Assembly (NCBI GenBank): GCA_038562555.1
Contig: JBCFBK010000019.1
Coordinates: forward strand, 1-64,000
Source of the DNA: JBCFBK01 sp038562555
Lineage (GTDB): Bacteria > Bacteroidota > Bacteroidia > Bacteroidales > Prolixibacteraceae
Direction of reading: 5' to 3'
Length of the DNA stretch: 64,000 nucleotides
Under the pieces are notes generated by a model, which searched no databases, was not told where the DNA came from, and worked only from the letters and a program-made list of their open reading frames with translations. Position 1 is the stretch's first letter. Each line of letters starts with the position of its first letter. This document shows, in pieces, positions 28,672-39,000 of this stretch. A program made the translations under genes and the position numbers.

Positions 28672-30183
28672 ATGCCGATTTTGAACTCGATTATCAACTG
28701 GATAAATTTTAAGCGGATTTATGAAATAGACCTTTTCAAGGAACATCCGGTTGAAACACAACGTGAAGTGCTCTTTGAACTATTGGACGAAGCAAAAAAT
28801 ACGGCTATTGGTGAAAAATATGATTTCAGCACCATCACGACGGAAGCGGAATTCAAGAATCGGATACCCCTGCAACGCTATGAAGATTTCGCGCCGTTTG
28901 TCGACCGGTTAATGAAAGGCGAAAAAAATCTCTTGTGGCCCGGAGAGATCAAATGGTTCGCGAAATCATCGGGAACGACCAACGATAAGAGCAAGTTTAT
29001 CCCGGTCAGCAAACAATCGCTTGAGGATGTTCACTACCGGGGGGTTAAAGATGTTTTTGCCATTTACTTAAAGAATAATCCTGAATCGAAGGTACTTTCA
29101 GGGAAAACCCTCATTCTTGGAGGAAGCCATCAGATTAACCAGTTCAATAATAATTCCTACTATGGTGACCTTTCCGCCATTTTACTTGAAAACACTCCCT
29201 TTTGGTCTGACTTTTACAGGACACCTGCAACCGAGGTGGCCCTCATTGAGGAATTTGAAGAGAAAGTTGAAAAAATAATCGAGCAATCGGTTCATGAAAA
29301 CGTGACAGCTCTTTCGGGCGTCCCTTCCTGGTATCTGGTCCTGCTGCGACGTGTCCTTGAAACGACGGGTAAAAACAATATTCTGGAAGTATGGCCCAAT
29401 CTGGAAGTGTTCATTCACGGCGGGATTAAGTTTGATCCGTACCGCGAACAATTCAGGAAAATAATTCCTTCAGCTTCCATGAGGTATATGGAAACCTATA
29501 ACGCCTCAGAAGGATTTTTTGCCATACAGGACGATCCGCTGACCGATGACATGCTCCTGATGCTTGATTATGGTATTTATTATGAGTTTATCCCGATGGA
29601 CCGGTTCCACGACGAGAATCCACCAGCGCTTTCGCTCGATGAGATTATACCCGGAGAGAATTATGCCATGGTGATCAGCACCAACGGCGGTTTATGGCGA
29701 TACCTGATAGGCGATACGGTCCGGTTTACATCAAAAAACCCGTACCGGATCAAAATTACCGGAAGAACGAAGCACTTCATCAATGCGTTCGGGGAAGAAC
29801 TGATCGTCGACAATGCGGAGGAAGCTTTAAAGACAGCGTGTGCGCGAACCCACGCCAATATTCGGGAGTACACCGCCGGCCCGATATTCATGTCTGACGA
29901 CAACAAAGGAGCTCATCAATGGATCATCGAATTCGATCAGGAGCCGGACGATCTGGACCATTTCATTTCTGTGCTTGACGGAACACTGAAAACACTGAAT
30001 TCCGACTATGAAGCCAAAAGGCACAAAAACCTGACGCTCGAACGTCCCGATCTGATTGTAGCCCCCAAAAATCTGTTTTACAAATGGATGAAGGCCCGGG
30101 GAAAGATGGGTGGGCAAAATAAAATACCGAGGTTATCGAACGACCGCAAATACCTTGATGAGCTTTTGGATCTTTTCGATTAA
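28672..30183 (+). CDS. GH3-type acyl-adenylating amido synthetase family protein
   Basis: 503 residues. It has the GH3 (auxin-responsive) fold signatures: SSGTTNDKSKFIPVS (ATP motif, about 101-115), YNASEGFFAIQDD (motif 2) and YLIGDTVRFTSKNPYRIKITGRTKHFINAFGEELIVDNAE in the hinge to the C-terminal domain. Plant members conjugate amino acids to hormones by way of an acyl-adenylate; the substrate in Bacteroidota is not known. Transcribed with its own leader, 92 bp before the deoxynucleoside kinase. Confidence 0.9.
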   Translation: MPILNSIINWINFKRIYEIDLFKEHPVETQREVLFELLDEAKNTAIGEKYDFSTITTEAEFKNRIPLQRYEDFAPFVDRLMKGEKNLLWPGEIKWFAKSSGTTNDKSKFIPVSKQSLEDVHYRGVKDVFAIYLKNNPESKVLSGKTLILGGSHQINQFNNNSYYGDLSAILLENTPFWSDFYRTPATEVALIEEFEEKVEKIIEQSVHENVTALSGVPSWYLVLLRRVLETTGKNNILEVWPNLEVFIHGGIKFDPYREQFRKIIPSASMRYMETYNASEGFFAIQDDPLTDDMLLMLDYGIYYEFIPMDRFHDENPPALSLDEIIPGENYAMVISTNGGLWRYLIGDTVRFTSKNPYRIKITGRTKHFINAFGEELIVDNAEEALKTACARTHANIREYTAGPIFMSDDNKGAHQWIIEFDQEPDDLDHFISVLDGTLKTLNSDYEAKRHKNLTLERPDLIVAPKNLFYKWMKARGKMGGQNKIPRLSNDRKYLDELLDLFD

Positions 30184-30275
30184 ACGAGCGCAAAGACCAA
30201 ACGTAGTTTGAGGCTTTGCCGAATGGGAGAAAAGACTAATGCCAATGAACTTATGCAATAACTAAAACTAACGCC

Positions 30276-30890
30276 ATGTACATCGCCGTCGCCGGAAACA
30301 TTGGGGCCGGAAAAACAACACTGACCGAGCTCTTGTCCAAACATTACAGATGGACCGCCAACTACGAATCGACCGAAGACAACCCTTACCTCAACGATTT
30401 TTATGAGGATATGCAGCGTTGGTCGTTCAATCTGCAGATTTATTTTCTCAATTCGCGCTTCAGCCAGCTCTTGAGCATTCTTCATTCAGGGGCAACGGTT
30501 ATCCAGGACCGCACCATTTATGAGGATGCCGAAATTTTCGCTCCTAATCTTCATGCTATGGGGCTCATGTCGACGCGCGATTTTCTGAACTACAAGAGTC
30601 TGTTCGATCTGATGAGTAAACTAATCAAGGCCCCGGACCTCCTGATTTACCTGAGGGCAGGTGTCCCGACACTGGTAAACCAGATCCAGCAACGCGGACG
30701 GGAATATGAAAATTCGATCCGGCTTGACTACCTGAAGCAGCTCAATGAACGCTATGAGGCGTGGATCAATCGTTATAAAGGAGGAAAGGTACTGATCATC
30801 AATGTTGACAAGACCGATTTCATTAATAACCCGGAAGATTTAAGCAGCGTAATCGATAAAATCGACGCTCAGATTTATGGATTATTCTGA
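30276..30890 (+). CDS. Deoxynucleoside kinase
   Basis: 204 residues. P-loop GNIGAGKTTL (7-16), the DRTIYEDAEIF motif (equivalent of the ERS/DR region), and the lid arginines QQRGREYENSIR typical of the dCK/dGK/dAK family. It phosphorylates a deoxynucleoside (deoxyadenosine or deoxyguanosine in related bacterial enzymes) for nucleotide salvage. It converges with the PfkB kinase gene. Confidence 0.93.
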   Translation: MYIAVAGNIGAGKTTLTELLSKHYRWTANYESTEDNPYLNDFYEDMQRWSFNLQIYFLNSRFSQLLSILHSGATVIQDRTIYEDAEIFAPNLHAMGLMSTRDFLNYKSLFDLMSKLIKAPDLLIYLRAGVPTLVNQIQQRGREYENSIRLDYLKQLNERYEAWINRYKGGKVLIINVDKTDFINNPEDLSSVIDKIDAQIYGLF

Positions 30891-30965
30891 TACAGACAGA
30901 AACCATCTATTCATTTTACCAATTTGTCAAATCGTTCCGGTTCCTTCTCTTTGTTCCGGTTACCG

Positions 30966-31967
30966 CTACAGGTTTTTCCGCAGCCGCTCCGCTTCCTGCA
31001 GAATTTCAGGCCAGCTCTCGTCCGGAATTTTAGCACCCGCCACCTGAATAACCTTGCTGGCCATAACGGATCCGAGTTTACCGCAATTACTAAGGTTAAA
31101 TCCATTTGCCAGCCCGTATAAAAAGCCGGAGGCATAAACATCACCTGCTCCGGTTGTGTCGATGCTTTCTACCTGAGGTGTTGCAACTTGGAGAAAAGTA
31201 TCGCCTGAGCGGACCAGTGAACCTTTCCTCCCTGTTTTAACAACAGCAATTTCGCACTGACGGGCAATCTCACAAACTGCATCGTCGGGATCAAGTCCGG
31301 TGTACGCCTTCGCTTCTTCTTCGTTTGCAAATACGATATCCACGTACTCGGCAATCAAGTGCTGCAGGAATTCAAGATTTGCCTCGACCACGTTATAGCT
31401 GGCCATGTCGAGTGAGACTTTCAGTCCGGAACGTTTTGCGAGTTGCAGTACACCTTCAATCAGTTTATGATTAAATACCAGATAACCCTCGATATGCAGA
31501 TAGTCGTAACCTTCGAAGATTTCAGAGGAAAGCTCATCTGCCAGCAATTCACTGGCTGCTCCCAGATAAGTTGCAAAAGTGCGTTCTGAATTGGGTGAGA
31601 TGAGCGCCGCTGCCACTCCGGTGGGAATATCACCGTACAGCAAATGTGTCCGGATCATCAGCCGTTCAAATTCAGTCTTGAAGAACCGGCCCATTTCGTC
31701 ATTACAGATCTTACCAATAAAACCGCCCGATCCCTTTAGCTGACCAATAGCTCGAATGGTATTCGCAGCCGACCCGCCTGTTTCGATCGTGCGTGTCAGC
31801 CCGGTTGTCGAATCAAGTATGATTTTCGAAAGGTCTGCCCCGACAAGGGTCATACTTCCTTTCGACAGTCCGAAAAATTCAAGCAACTGATCATCTTCCA
31901 GCCGGACCAGGATATCAACCAGGGCGCTTCCGATACCGGCAATCGATTTTTGGGTTTTTCTGTTCAT
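30966..31967 (-). CDS. PfkB-family carbohydrate/adenosine kinase
   Basis: 333 residues with GIGSALVDIL at the N-terminus, GGSAANTIRAIGQL and the anion-hole/catalytic motif DTTGAGDVYASGFLYG near 260-275 (Asp base). The sequence is closest to bacterial adenosine-kinase-like PfkB proteins. Start ATG at 31967; the frame also opens at a TTG three codons earlier but that overlaps the promoter. A TATTTTTG box at 31974-31981 ends 6 bp before the ATG, so the mRNA may be leaderless. Confidence 0.88.
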   Translation of the reverse strand: MNRKTQKSIAGIGSALVDILVRLEDDQLLEFFGLSKGSMTLVGADLSKIILDSTTGLTRTIETGGSAANTIRAIGQLKGSGGFIGKICNDEMGRFFKTEFERLMIRTHLLYGDIPTGVAAALISPNSERTFATYLGAASELLADELSSEIFEGYDYLHIEGYLVFNHKLIEGVLQLAKRSGLKVSLDMASYNVVEANLEFLQHLIAEYVDIVFANEEEAKAYTGLDPDDAVCEIARQCEIAVVKTGRKGSLVRSGDTFLQVATPQVESIDTTGAGDVYASGFLYGLANGFNLSNCGKLGSVMASKVIQVAGAKIPDESWPEILQEAERLRKNL

Positions 31968-32016
31968 AGGGCGCAAAAATAATAAAAAAGCGTTACTCGC
32001 ATGAACGATACAGATG

Positions 32017-32045
32017 TAAAAAGGCTGCCCTTTTTGGACAGCCTT
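32017..32045 (-). terminator. Terminator of the EEP-hydrolase gene
   Basis: AAGGCTGTCC / GGGCAGCCTT stem (one mismatch) on the minus strand followed by TTTT. It lies 23 bp after the stop at 32068 and ahead of the PfkB promoter. Confidence 0.75.
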
Positions 32046-32067
32046 CAGTCATGGAACTGTATTGTTC

Positions 32068-32907
32068 TTATAAAACGGCTTTAATAACTACCGGCTGGTG
32101 ATCGGAGGGAAACTTCTGATCATAGCTGTCGGTGAGTACGCCGTATTTCAGCACTTTGATCTGATCGCTGACAAAGATATAGTCGATCCGGTTCTTCATC
32201 GGCGCGTTGTAATTGAAACTATTAAATGTTCCGGCAGGTCCGTAAGGCGCCATTTCTGTTACCTCATAGGAGTCGCGAAGCAAAGATTTCATTGTTTTGA
32301 TCTGTTCCGTTTCAGGAGTGGAATTCAGGTCGCCCACGCAAAAAACAGGAGCGGCACCGGCAATTTCAGTGATTTTCTTCACCATTAGCTTACCCGATTC
32401 AACCCGTGCTTTCACACCCTGGTGATCAAAATGAACGCTAAAAAAATAAAAGTCCTTTTTTGTTTTAAGGTCTTTGAACTTTGCCCATGAACAAATTCGG
32501 TTACAACAGGTCGCATCCCAACCCTTACCGGGTTTTTCGGGCGTTTCGCTCAGCCAGAAGTCGCCGTTTTCCAAAAGCTTAAACCGATCTTTCCTGTAAA
32601 CGATAGCAGAATGTTCGCCTGCCTGTTTCCCGTCGTCCCGGCCGGCGCCGACAAAAGCATATTCATTCATTTCGACCAGGTCGTTTAGTTGTCCAATAAA
32701 CCCTTCCTGCGTACCGAAGATATCAAACCCGTGAAAACGGACCAGCCCTTTCACCTGTTCTTTCCGGTTAGACCACGCGTTTACCCCATCCCCGGGATTA
32801 TTCATGCGCAGGTTATAGGTAGCAACGACGATTGGTTCATTTGACCGTGCAAAAGCTGCCCCTACGGCAATCATTAAAGCTGTAAATAGTAAAATAGTCT
32901 TCTTCAT
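32068..32907 (-). CDS. Secreted endonuclease/exonuclease/phosphatase-family hydrolase
   Basis: 279 residues with a signal peptide (MKKTILLFTALMIAVGAAFA). EEP motifs: TYNLRMNN, the catalytic Glu in GTQEG, the HFDHQG histidine, VGDLNSTPET and FPSDHQPVV. It binds Mg2+ and cleaves phosphoester bonds of a nucleic acid, phospholipid or sugar phosphate outside the cytoplasm; substrate unknown. It is preceded on the same strand by a metallophosphoesterase, suggesting extracellular phosphate scavenging. Confidence 0.92.
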   Translation of the reverse strand: MKKTILLFTALMIAVGAAFARSNEPIVVATYNLRMNNPGDGVNAWSNRKEQVKGLVRFHGFDIFGTQEGFIGQLNDLVEMNEYAFVGAGRDDGKQAGEHSAIVYRKDRFKLLENGDFWLSETPEKPGKGWDATCCNRICSWAKFKDLKTKKDFYFFSVHFDHQGVKARVESGKLMVKKITEIAGAAPVFCVGDLNSTPETEQIKTMKSLLRDSYEVTEMAPYGPAGTFNSFNYNAPMKNRIDYIFVSDQIKVLKYGVLTDSYDQKFPSDHQPVVIKAVL

Positions 32908-33013
32908 TATCGTTTATTTTCTAATATAGATTTTTCATCTTATTTTATCATACCGTATATCAAGCTACCCATAACAAAAAAACCGCTTTCTTTTCCGGAA
33001 CGATCGTTGCCTT

Positions 33014-34198
33014 TTACCTCCCTTGTTTTTTTCGCGGAATACTCAGCGAATCGATCAAACGGCCCTGGTCACTGACGATCTGTATATCCAGCTCCTCTTC
33101 TCCGGCGGTGGCTTTCACCACTGAGTTATTGGCATTAACAATAACAGGAAACCCCTGTTCGCCCTTTGCCTCCTTTTTTATATACCGGTGCAGGTGACCA
33201 CAAAACATGACATCGACTCCGGCATTATTCAATAAAGGTAAAAATTTTTGTTCTATTTCCTTTTCCCCATGCCACCCGCCGAACGGAGGCATATGTACGA
33301 CAACAACTTTATAAGGAGCCTCGCGGAACAACGCTGTTTGAAGCGCCTCCTTCAGCCATTCGGCCTGCTGCGTCCGATAGGCGTCGAAAGCAACAATCCC
33401 GCTGTATTCGATGTCTGAATCAGGTTTATCTTCCCCACAGTCAAGCACAACGAAACAAACAGGTCCCTGACGGAATAAACCGTACAGCTTTCCGTTAATT
33501 CCGGGAAAATAATCAGCGAAGCGATAGGCAAAATTCCCTCTGGTCTCGTGATTGCCGCGTGCATAATAAACAGGGATTTCACGGGCAAACAACTTCACCG
33601 AAGTATCTGCAAAACCGGCAAAGAGTTGATCTTCGCTGATAATATCGCTCACCATATCGCCATTAAAAAAAACCAGGTCTGTTTTTGACAAGGATGTATT
33701 CTTCAGCAGATTGGTCATGAGTTCATTATTGCCGTGAATATCATTCAGAATGAGAAACGAGACATCCTCCTTAACCCGGCTATTTGTCGTAAAAGTCAGT
33801 GGCCTGGTCCGGTAAACGCTACTTGCCGCTACTCTCCCGTAATTAACCAATGTACCACTGTGGCTAAGGACTTCCTGTGAATAAATCCGGTAGCGGTAGG
33901 TGGTTCCCGGCTTCAGATTTACAAGGCGGACGGCGTGAACCGCCGATACCTTTTTGAAACCGTGCGGCGCAGAAAAGTATTTTGGTCTTTCAGTCAGGTA
34001 AAAATGACTACTGTCGTTTGGAGCAAGTTCCACCCAGGCGATTCCGTTCTTATTGGTGGTCCACATAATCGTGACCCCATCCTCACACATATCCTGCAGA
34101 TAAGGGCCGTGGGTAATCCGAAAGGGATCTTCCTGAGGAAAGGCATTGAGAAAAGAGAGGGTCGTGAATGCAAGTATAAAAATTAGTCGTTTCATCAT
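33014..34198 (-). CDS. Secreted purple-acid-phosphatase-like metallophosphoesterase
   Basis: 394 residues: signal peptide (MMKRLIFILAFTTLSFLNAFPQ), a fibronectin-III-like purple acid phosphatase N-terminal domain (about 25-120, ITHGPYLQDMCEDGVTIMWTT and YRYRIYSQE), and a calcineurin-type domain with NDIHGN, NGDMVSD, GNHETRG, VVVHMPPFGGWHG and CGHLHRY metal ligands. It hydrolyses phosphomonoesters in the periplasm. There is no obvious operon partner other than the EEP gene that follows 106 bp on. Confidence 0.92.
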   Translation of the reverse strand: MMKRLIFILAFTTLSFLNAFPQEDPFRITHGPYLQDMCEDGVTIMWTTNKNGIAWVELAPNDSSHFYLTERPKYFSAPHGFKKVSAVHAVRLVNLKPGTTYRYRIYSQEVLSHSGTLVNYGRVAASSVYRTRPLTFTTNSRVKEDVSFLILNDIHGNNELMTNLLKNTSLSKTDLVFFNGDMVSDIISEDQLFAGFADTSVKLFAREIPVYYARGNHETRGNFAYRFADYFPGINGKLYGLFRQGPVCFVVLDCGEDKPDSDIEYSGIVAFDAYRTQQAEWLKEALQTALFREAPYKVVVVHMPPFGGWHGEKEIEQKFLPLLNNAGVDVMFCGHLHRYIKKEAKGEQGFPVIVNANNSVVKATAGEEELDIQIVSDQGRLIDSLSIPRKKQGR

Positions 34199-34236
34199 AA
34201 AGCATATTAGCGTGGTGTGAATTTAGAATTATCTTA

Positions 34237-34267
34237 TTAAAAAGTTGCCTTTGTGGCAACTTTTTAA
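34237..34267 (-). terminator. Terminator of the third SusC/SusD operon
   Basis: A 13-bp perfect stem (TTAAAAAGTTGCC / GGCAACTTTTTAA) with a 5-nt loop directly after the SusD stop (34270). The T-run lies within the stem, giving a bidirectional terminator. Confidence 0.85.
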
Positions 34268-34269
34268 TT

Positions 34270-36060
34270 TCAGTAACCCGGATTCTGGACCAGCTGATCG
34301 TTTTTATTCAACTCGTCGCGCATGATGGGCAAAAAGTAGGCTTTGTCGTTCCAGGTATGATTTTCGAACGGGACATGCGTAACAATTGGCGTTGTTGCTG
34401 TTGTATGATCGGGGTTCATCTTGTAGACTACGTTCGCCACATGAATGGGCGCATAGGCCAGTGGTCCGATCACCCATCTGCGCACATCGAAAAACCGGTG
34501 TTCTTCAAAGGCTAGTTCGATTCTCCGCTCATTACGATATCGCTCTCTCAAAGCTGCACCTGATTCGGTCACTCCCGGAAGGCCCGCCCTTTTTCGGACC
34601 ATATTGATATAAAGCCTGGCTTCATCATCCTGCTGGAGTTCAATACAAGCCTCCGCGTAGTTCAGGAGTATTTCAGCATAACGAAAGAAGCGCCAGGTAA
34701 CAGCCTGACGAACGTACTGGGCATCGATAGCCGGATCAACGTATTTACGGCAGTAATAGCCGGTATACGAACCATTCCAGTCCTCGACTGTACTCTTACG
34801 GGTGTCTACCCCATAAACTTCCACCATCTTATTTGCTGCCGCATCCCAGGTTTCCCACTTTCCCGTTTGAATCCGGTTGAGCGGATCAAGTCCCCTGACA
34901 TCGTCCGGACGAACCCTCCAGGAAGCTCCGTTGTGAAGAATTGTCGCATAAAAACGTGGTTCGCGGTTTTGATAAGGGTTTGCTGCGTGACCAGGGTTGT
35001 TCCAATCAAATTTTGTCCCGTCAGCCATTTCATAATCGTCGACAAGATCTGCAATGGGCGCATTTGTTCCCCAACCGTGATATCCGTTTGGCGAGGTGTA
35101 AAGACCAAAACGCTGCCCCATGTTCGTGGTAAAAAATTTTATAAATATATCTTCTTCTGTTTGCTGGGAAAGAAAAATACCATCCAGATTATCTACGATA
35201 TTATCACTTGCCCCGGGTTCAGCTTTATACAATCCATACTGACCGAGATCAATAACTGCCTTTGCAGCATTTTTAGCCGCCTCCCAGCGTGCGCTGCGGT
35301 TAGAATCCGTGTAACGGATCAACTCCGGCTTTTCGTAGTTGCCAAAAACACCCGTATTATAGAGATCACTGGCAGCATAAAGCAAAACCCTTGATTTCAG
35401 CGCTAAAGCCGCGCCTTTTGTCGCCCTGCCGTTATTCACTCCGGTGTTTACCAACGGCAAAAGACCTGCGGCCTTATCGCATTCTTCGACGATAAAACTA
35501 ATGCAATCGGCATATGTACTGCGGGGTATTTTAAATTCATCGCTGAGTGAATATACGTTGTCAATAAGGGGAATACCGCCATAGGTACTGGTAAGGTTGA
35601 AAAACAGCATTGCTCTTAAAAAATGTACTTCACCTGTCATCCGGTCTTTAACCGACTTTCCGTCGATAATTGCATCGGAAAATGGTACTTCATCTATTTT
35701 TGAGAAAAACAGGTTACAGTAACGAATGCTTTTATATACATCGCCCCACGACCTGTACCTTGACATACTCCAGGCCGGTAAAACATCCTGTGTGATATTG
35801 CTGTTGTTAAAATTAAAGGAGGCGCTGTTTCCGCGATAGTGTGCTTCATCTACAATATTCGCTTTCATACGGCCATCAGTCAGGGGCTCGTCAAGCCTGA
35901 AATAAATTTGGTTAATAAACGTTTCGACCAAAGCCGGATCACTCCACACCGTTGCGTCAGAAAACTCGGTCGACGATTCCGTATCCAGAAATTCCTGGTC
36001 GCAGGCAGTAATAAGGAATAATGTAAAACATGCGGCCAGACTAAAATATCGTATTTTCAT
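34270..36060 (-). CDS. SusD/RagB-family outer-membrane lipoprotein
   Basis: 596 residues. Lipobox LFLITAC with DQEFLDTESSTEFSD after the Cys. The segments FLRAMLFFNLTSTYGGIPLI, LALKSRVLLYAAS, YAEILLNYAEACIEL and YFLPIMRDELNKNDQLVQNPGY are diagnostic. Start at the ATG 36060, or 36069 three codons earlier, directly after the SusC stop at 36073. Partner of the STN-type SusC upstream. Confidence 0.96.
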   Translation of the reverse strand: MKIRYFSLAACFTLFLITACDQEFLDTESSTEFSDATVWSDPALVETFINQIYFRLDEPLTDGRMKANIVDEAHYRGNSASFNFNNSNITQDVLPAWSMSRYRSWGDVYKSIRYCNLFFSKIDEVPFSDAIIDGKSVKDRMTGEVHFLRAMLFFNLTSTYGGIPLIDNVYSLSDEFKIPRSTYADCISFIVEECDKAAGLLPLVNTGVNNGRATKGAALALKSRVLLYAASDLYNTGVFGNYEKPELIRYTDSNRSARWEAAKNAAKAVIDLGQYGLYKAEPGASDNIVDNLDGIFLSQQTEEDIFIKFFTTNMGQRFGLYTSPNGYHGWGTNAPIADLVDDYEMADGTKFDWNNPGHAANPYQNREPRFYATILHNGASWRVRPDDVRGLDPLNRIQTGKWETWDAAANKMVEVYGVDTRKSTVEDWNGSYTGYYCRKYVDPAIDAQYVRQAVTWRFFRYAEILLNYAEACIELQQDDEARLYINMVRKRAGLPGVTESGAALRERYRNERRIELAFEEHRFFDVRRWVIGPLAYAPIHVANVVYKMNPDHTTATTPIVTHVPFENHTWNDKAYFLPIMRDELNKNDQLVQNPGY

Positions 36061-36072
36061 CGTGTTCATGGA

Positions 36073-39000
36073 TTAAAAAGTTAAGGTTATACCCAGATTA
36101 TATACTTTATTTAGCGGATAAGAGGTTGCTGAAGTAGACTCAGGATCGAAATCTTTGATACCGGTAATTGTTAAGAGGTTTAGTCCGGTAAAATATATCC
36201 TCACGTCATCCATCATCATCTTTTTGCAGAGAAGTTCAGGCAAGTTATAGCCTAACTCAAGATTTTTCAACCGAATATAATCTGAGTTTTGAAGCCAGTA
36301 TGTATTCATATTATTCCGCCAATACTCGCTGTAACGGTTCCAGATCCTTGGCTTTGTGGCGTTCGTGTTATCTGCCGTCCAACGGCCTTCCACGTCCTGA
36401 ACCAGAAAATTGCCGACTTCACCCTGCATCTCGTAGTAATTATTCCGGATGGCACCAGCCGCCCACTGGAAGAACACCGAGGCATAGAAGTTCTTGTACG
36501 AAAGATCTATGTTTAATCCTCCCGTCTGGGTCGGAAGGTCGGTTTTGTATATCCTCACCCTGTCCAGCCCGTTGATCGCTTTATCATCGTTCACATCCTC
36601 AAAGATGATATCGCCCGGCCTTGCACCGGTCCAGTGAGGATAATTGTCAACTGCCGCCTGATCTTTGAAGATGCCAATGGCGTTGTAATACAATTCTGAA
36701 TTCATGGGATGGCCGGTCGATTTTTGGTACTCGGGGACTCCGGGCGTTTCATCCCAGAACTTGATTTTGTTTTTATTGAAATTGATATTGGCGGAAACCC
36801 CGTACCTGAAATCTCCGGCCTGGCCGTTGTATGTTAGCTGAAACTCAGCACCTCTGTTGACTACCTTCCCGATGTTCTCGCGGGGAAGTGTAAGCCCCGT
36901 CGATTGCGGAACGGAAGCATTCCGCTGCCATAAGATATTTGAACGAACATTGTAGAAATAGTCGCCGGCGAAGGTTATTTTTCCTTTCAGAAGTTGTCCG
37001 TCTATCCCAATGTTTGACTGATTGGCCACTTCCCATGTTACATTTGGATTGGGAATCCGCAACTCATTCAATATTTTGCTTTCCACATTTCCGTTGAACG
37101 TATAGATGGAATTGGTACCCGAAACAAATCCGTAGCTCGAAAGAAACTGATATTCATCGATCCTGTCATTACCTGTCTGTCCCCAGGACCCTCTGATTTT
37201 TAAATGATTCATAACAGGCTGCAAACCGCTCCAGAAATTTTCCTCAGAAATTCTCCAGCCGGCAGAAACCCCCGGGAAAAATCCAAATCGTTTATTTTGG
37301 GGAAAAATATAAGACCCGTCATACCTCCAGACGAATTCAAAAAGATATTTGCCGGAGTAATCATAGTTTACACGTCCAAAATAATTCATTCTCGCCTCTT
37401 CCTTTGACGAACCGGAATTAGTCTTTTCCGCATCACCGCCGGCAAATAGTTCATCAATTGCCGATGATACGTAATACTTCCGGAATGCAGAAAACTCCAT
37501 CGATTCTCCGGTGATTTTCTCTACCCCAAGTAATAATTTCACATTGTGCTTTTCGCTAAAGCTGCGCTGATAGTTAAGCAGCGCATTCAATGTGACCAAC
37601 TGTGCTTCCTCTGTTTCCTGGGTAAGCTGAGGATTGGTAAAACCTTTTTTTCCTTCCACGAGCAAGGGCTCGCCGTTGTCACCGTAAGTAGAGCCGTCCC
37701 AGGAATAAAGATACCAGGGCTTCTCCCATCGTTTATCATTATCAAACTGTTTATCAAGAGCTGCATTTCCCGTAAATGACAGTCCCTCAATCCACGGAAC
37801 GATTATTTCAAGTTTGGCCTTTGTTTCAAAAACAGTGGTTTTGTTTTTATCATATCCGCTCTGGCTGGTTGTAATAACAACGGGGTTATTGCCGTACTCA
37901 ATATCCGGTCCGTTTTTCCCATTTGGCCAGAATGCCTGCATATTAGGCTTGCCTCTTCTTAACATGGAGAATATGTCGTGTGCCGACCGGGTCGGATAAT
38001 TCCGGTTTTGCTCCCGCCCGGCCAAATCGATGCCATATTTCACATATTCACTCAGCTTCCCATCGAGATTAACTCTGAAGTTCGACTGTTTATAATTATT
38101 GGCACTGTTTTTATAAATGGCATCCTGAAAATTGCTGCCGGCCGAAATAAAATAATTCAGCCTTTCCTGTCCGCCACTAATGGTTACATTTGCAGAACGT
38201 TGAATGGCCGCATCCTTAAAGGTAGCATCATACCAGTCTGTGTTAGGGTGTCCCCAGGGATCGGAGCCGTCGCGGTATTTTTGGATTTCCTCTTCCGTGT
38301 ATTTAGGGGCTTGTCCTGCATATGTGCTGATTTCGTTGAGCATTTCCAGGTAGGTTGCGGCATCAGCAGTTTCAGGAAGGATTGTTGGCATACTGAATCC
38401 CTGGTTATAGGAAACATCTACCTGAGGTCTGCCCTGCATGCCTCTCTTTGTTGTGATCAAAATGACTCCGTTAGCCGCTTGCGCTCCGTAAATTGCAGCA
38501 GATGCGTCTTTTAAAACGGTAACGCTTTCGATATCGGTCGAACTTAAGCGTTCCAGTCCCCGGTGAGCTATTCCGTCTACGACAACTAAAGGAGAATTAT
38601 CCCCAAGGGTGTTTGCGCCACGAATGCGAAAAGTCGTACCGTCGCTTCCCGGCTCACCCGACCGGGTAACGGCAACGAGACCGGGGAGACGCCCCGTAAC
38701 GGCATTCGAAAAGTTAATGGCAGGAGCAGCCATTAGTTTCTCTCCCTTTACGGCGCTCACCGAACCGGTAATAGTAGCTGCTTTCTGAGTGCCATACCCG
38801 ACAGCAACGACTTCTTCCAGCCCGATTATTTCTTCTTCGAGCGTTACATTTACTTCTTCCCTTGAACTGACTATTGCTTCCTGGCTTCTCATGCCAATAA
38901 ACGAAAAAAACAAAGTAGCGTTAGAGGGAACATTCGTCAAATGATAGCCTCCCTCAGCATCCGTTACCGTTCCGCTGGTACTTCCTTTAATCACCACCGA

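Noticed and set aside
34237..34267. Riboswitch or insertion-sequence end
   Set aside because: The palindrome is a perfect short hairpin with T-run directly after a stop codon, so a terminator is sufficient explanation.
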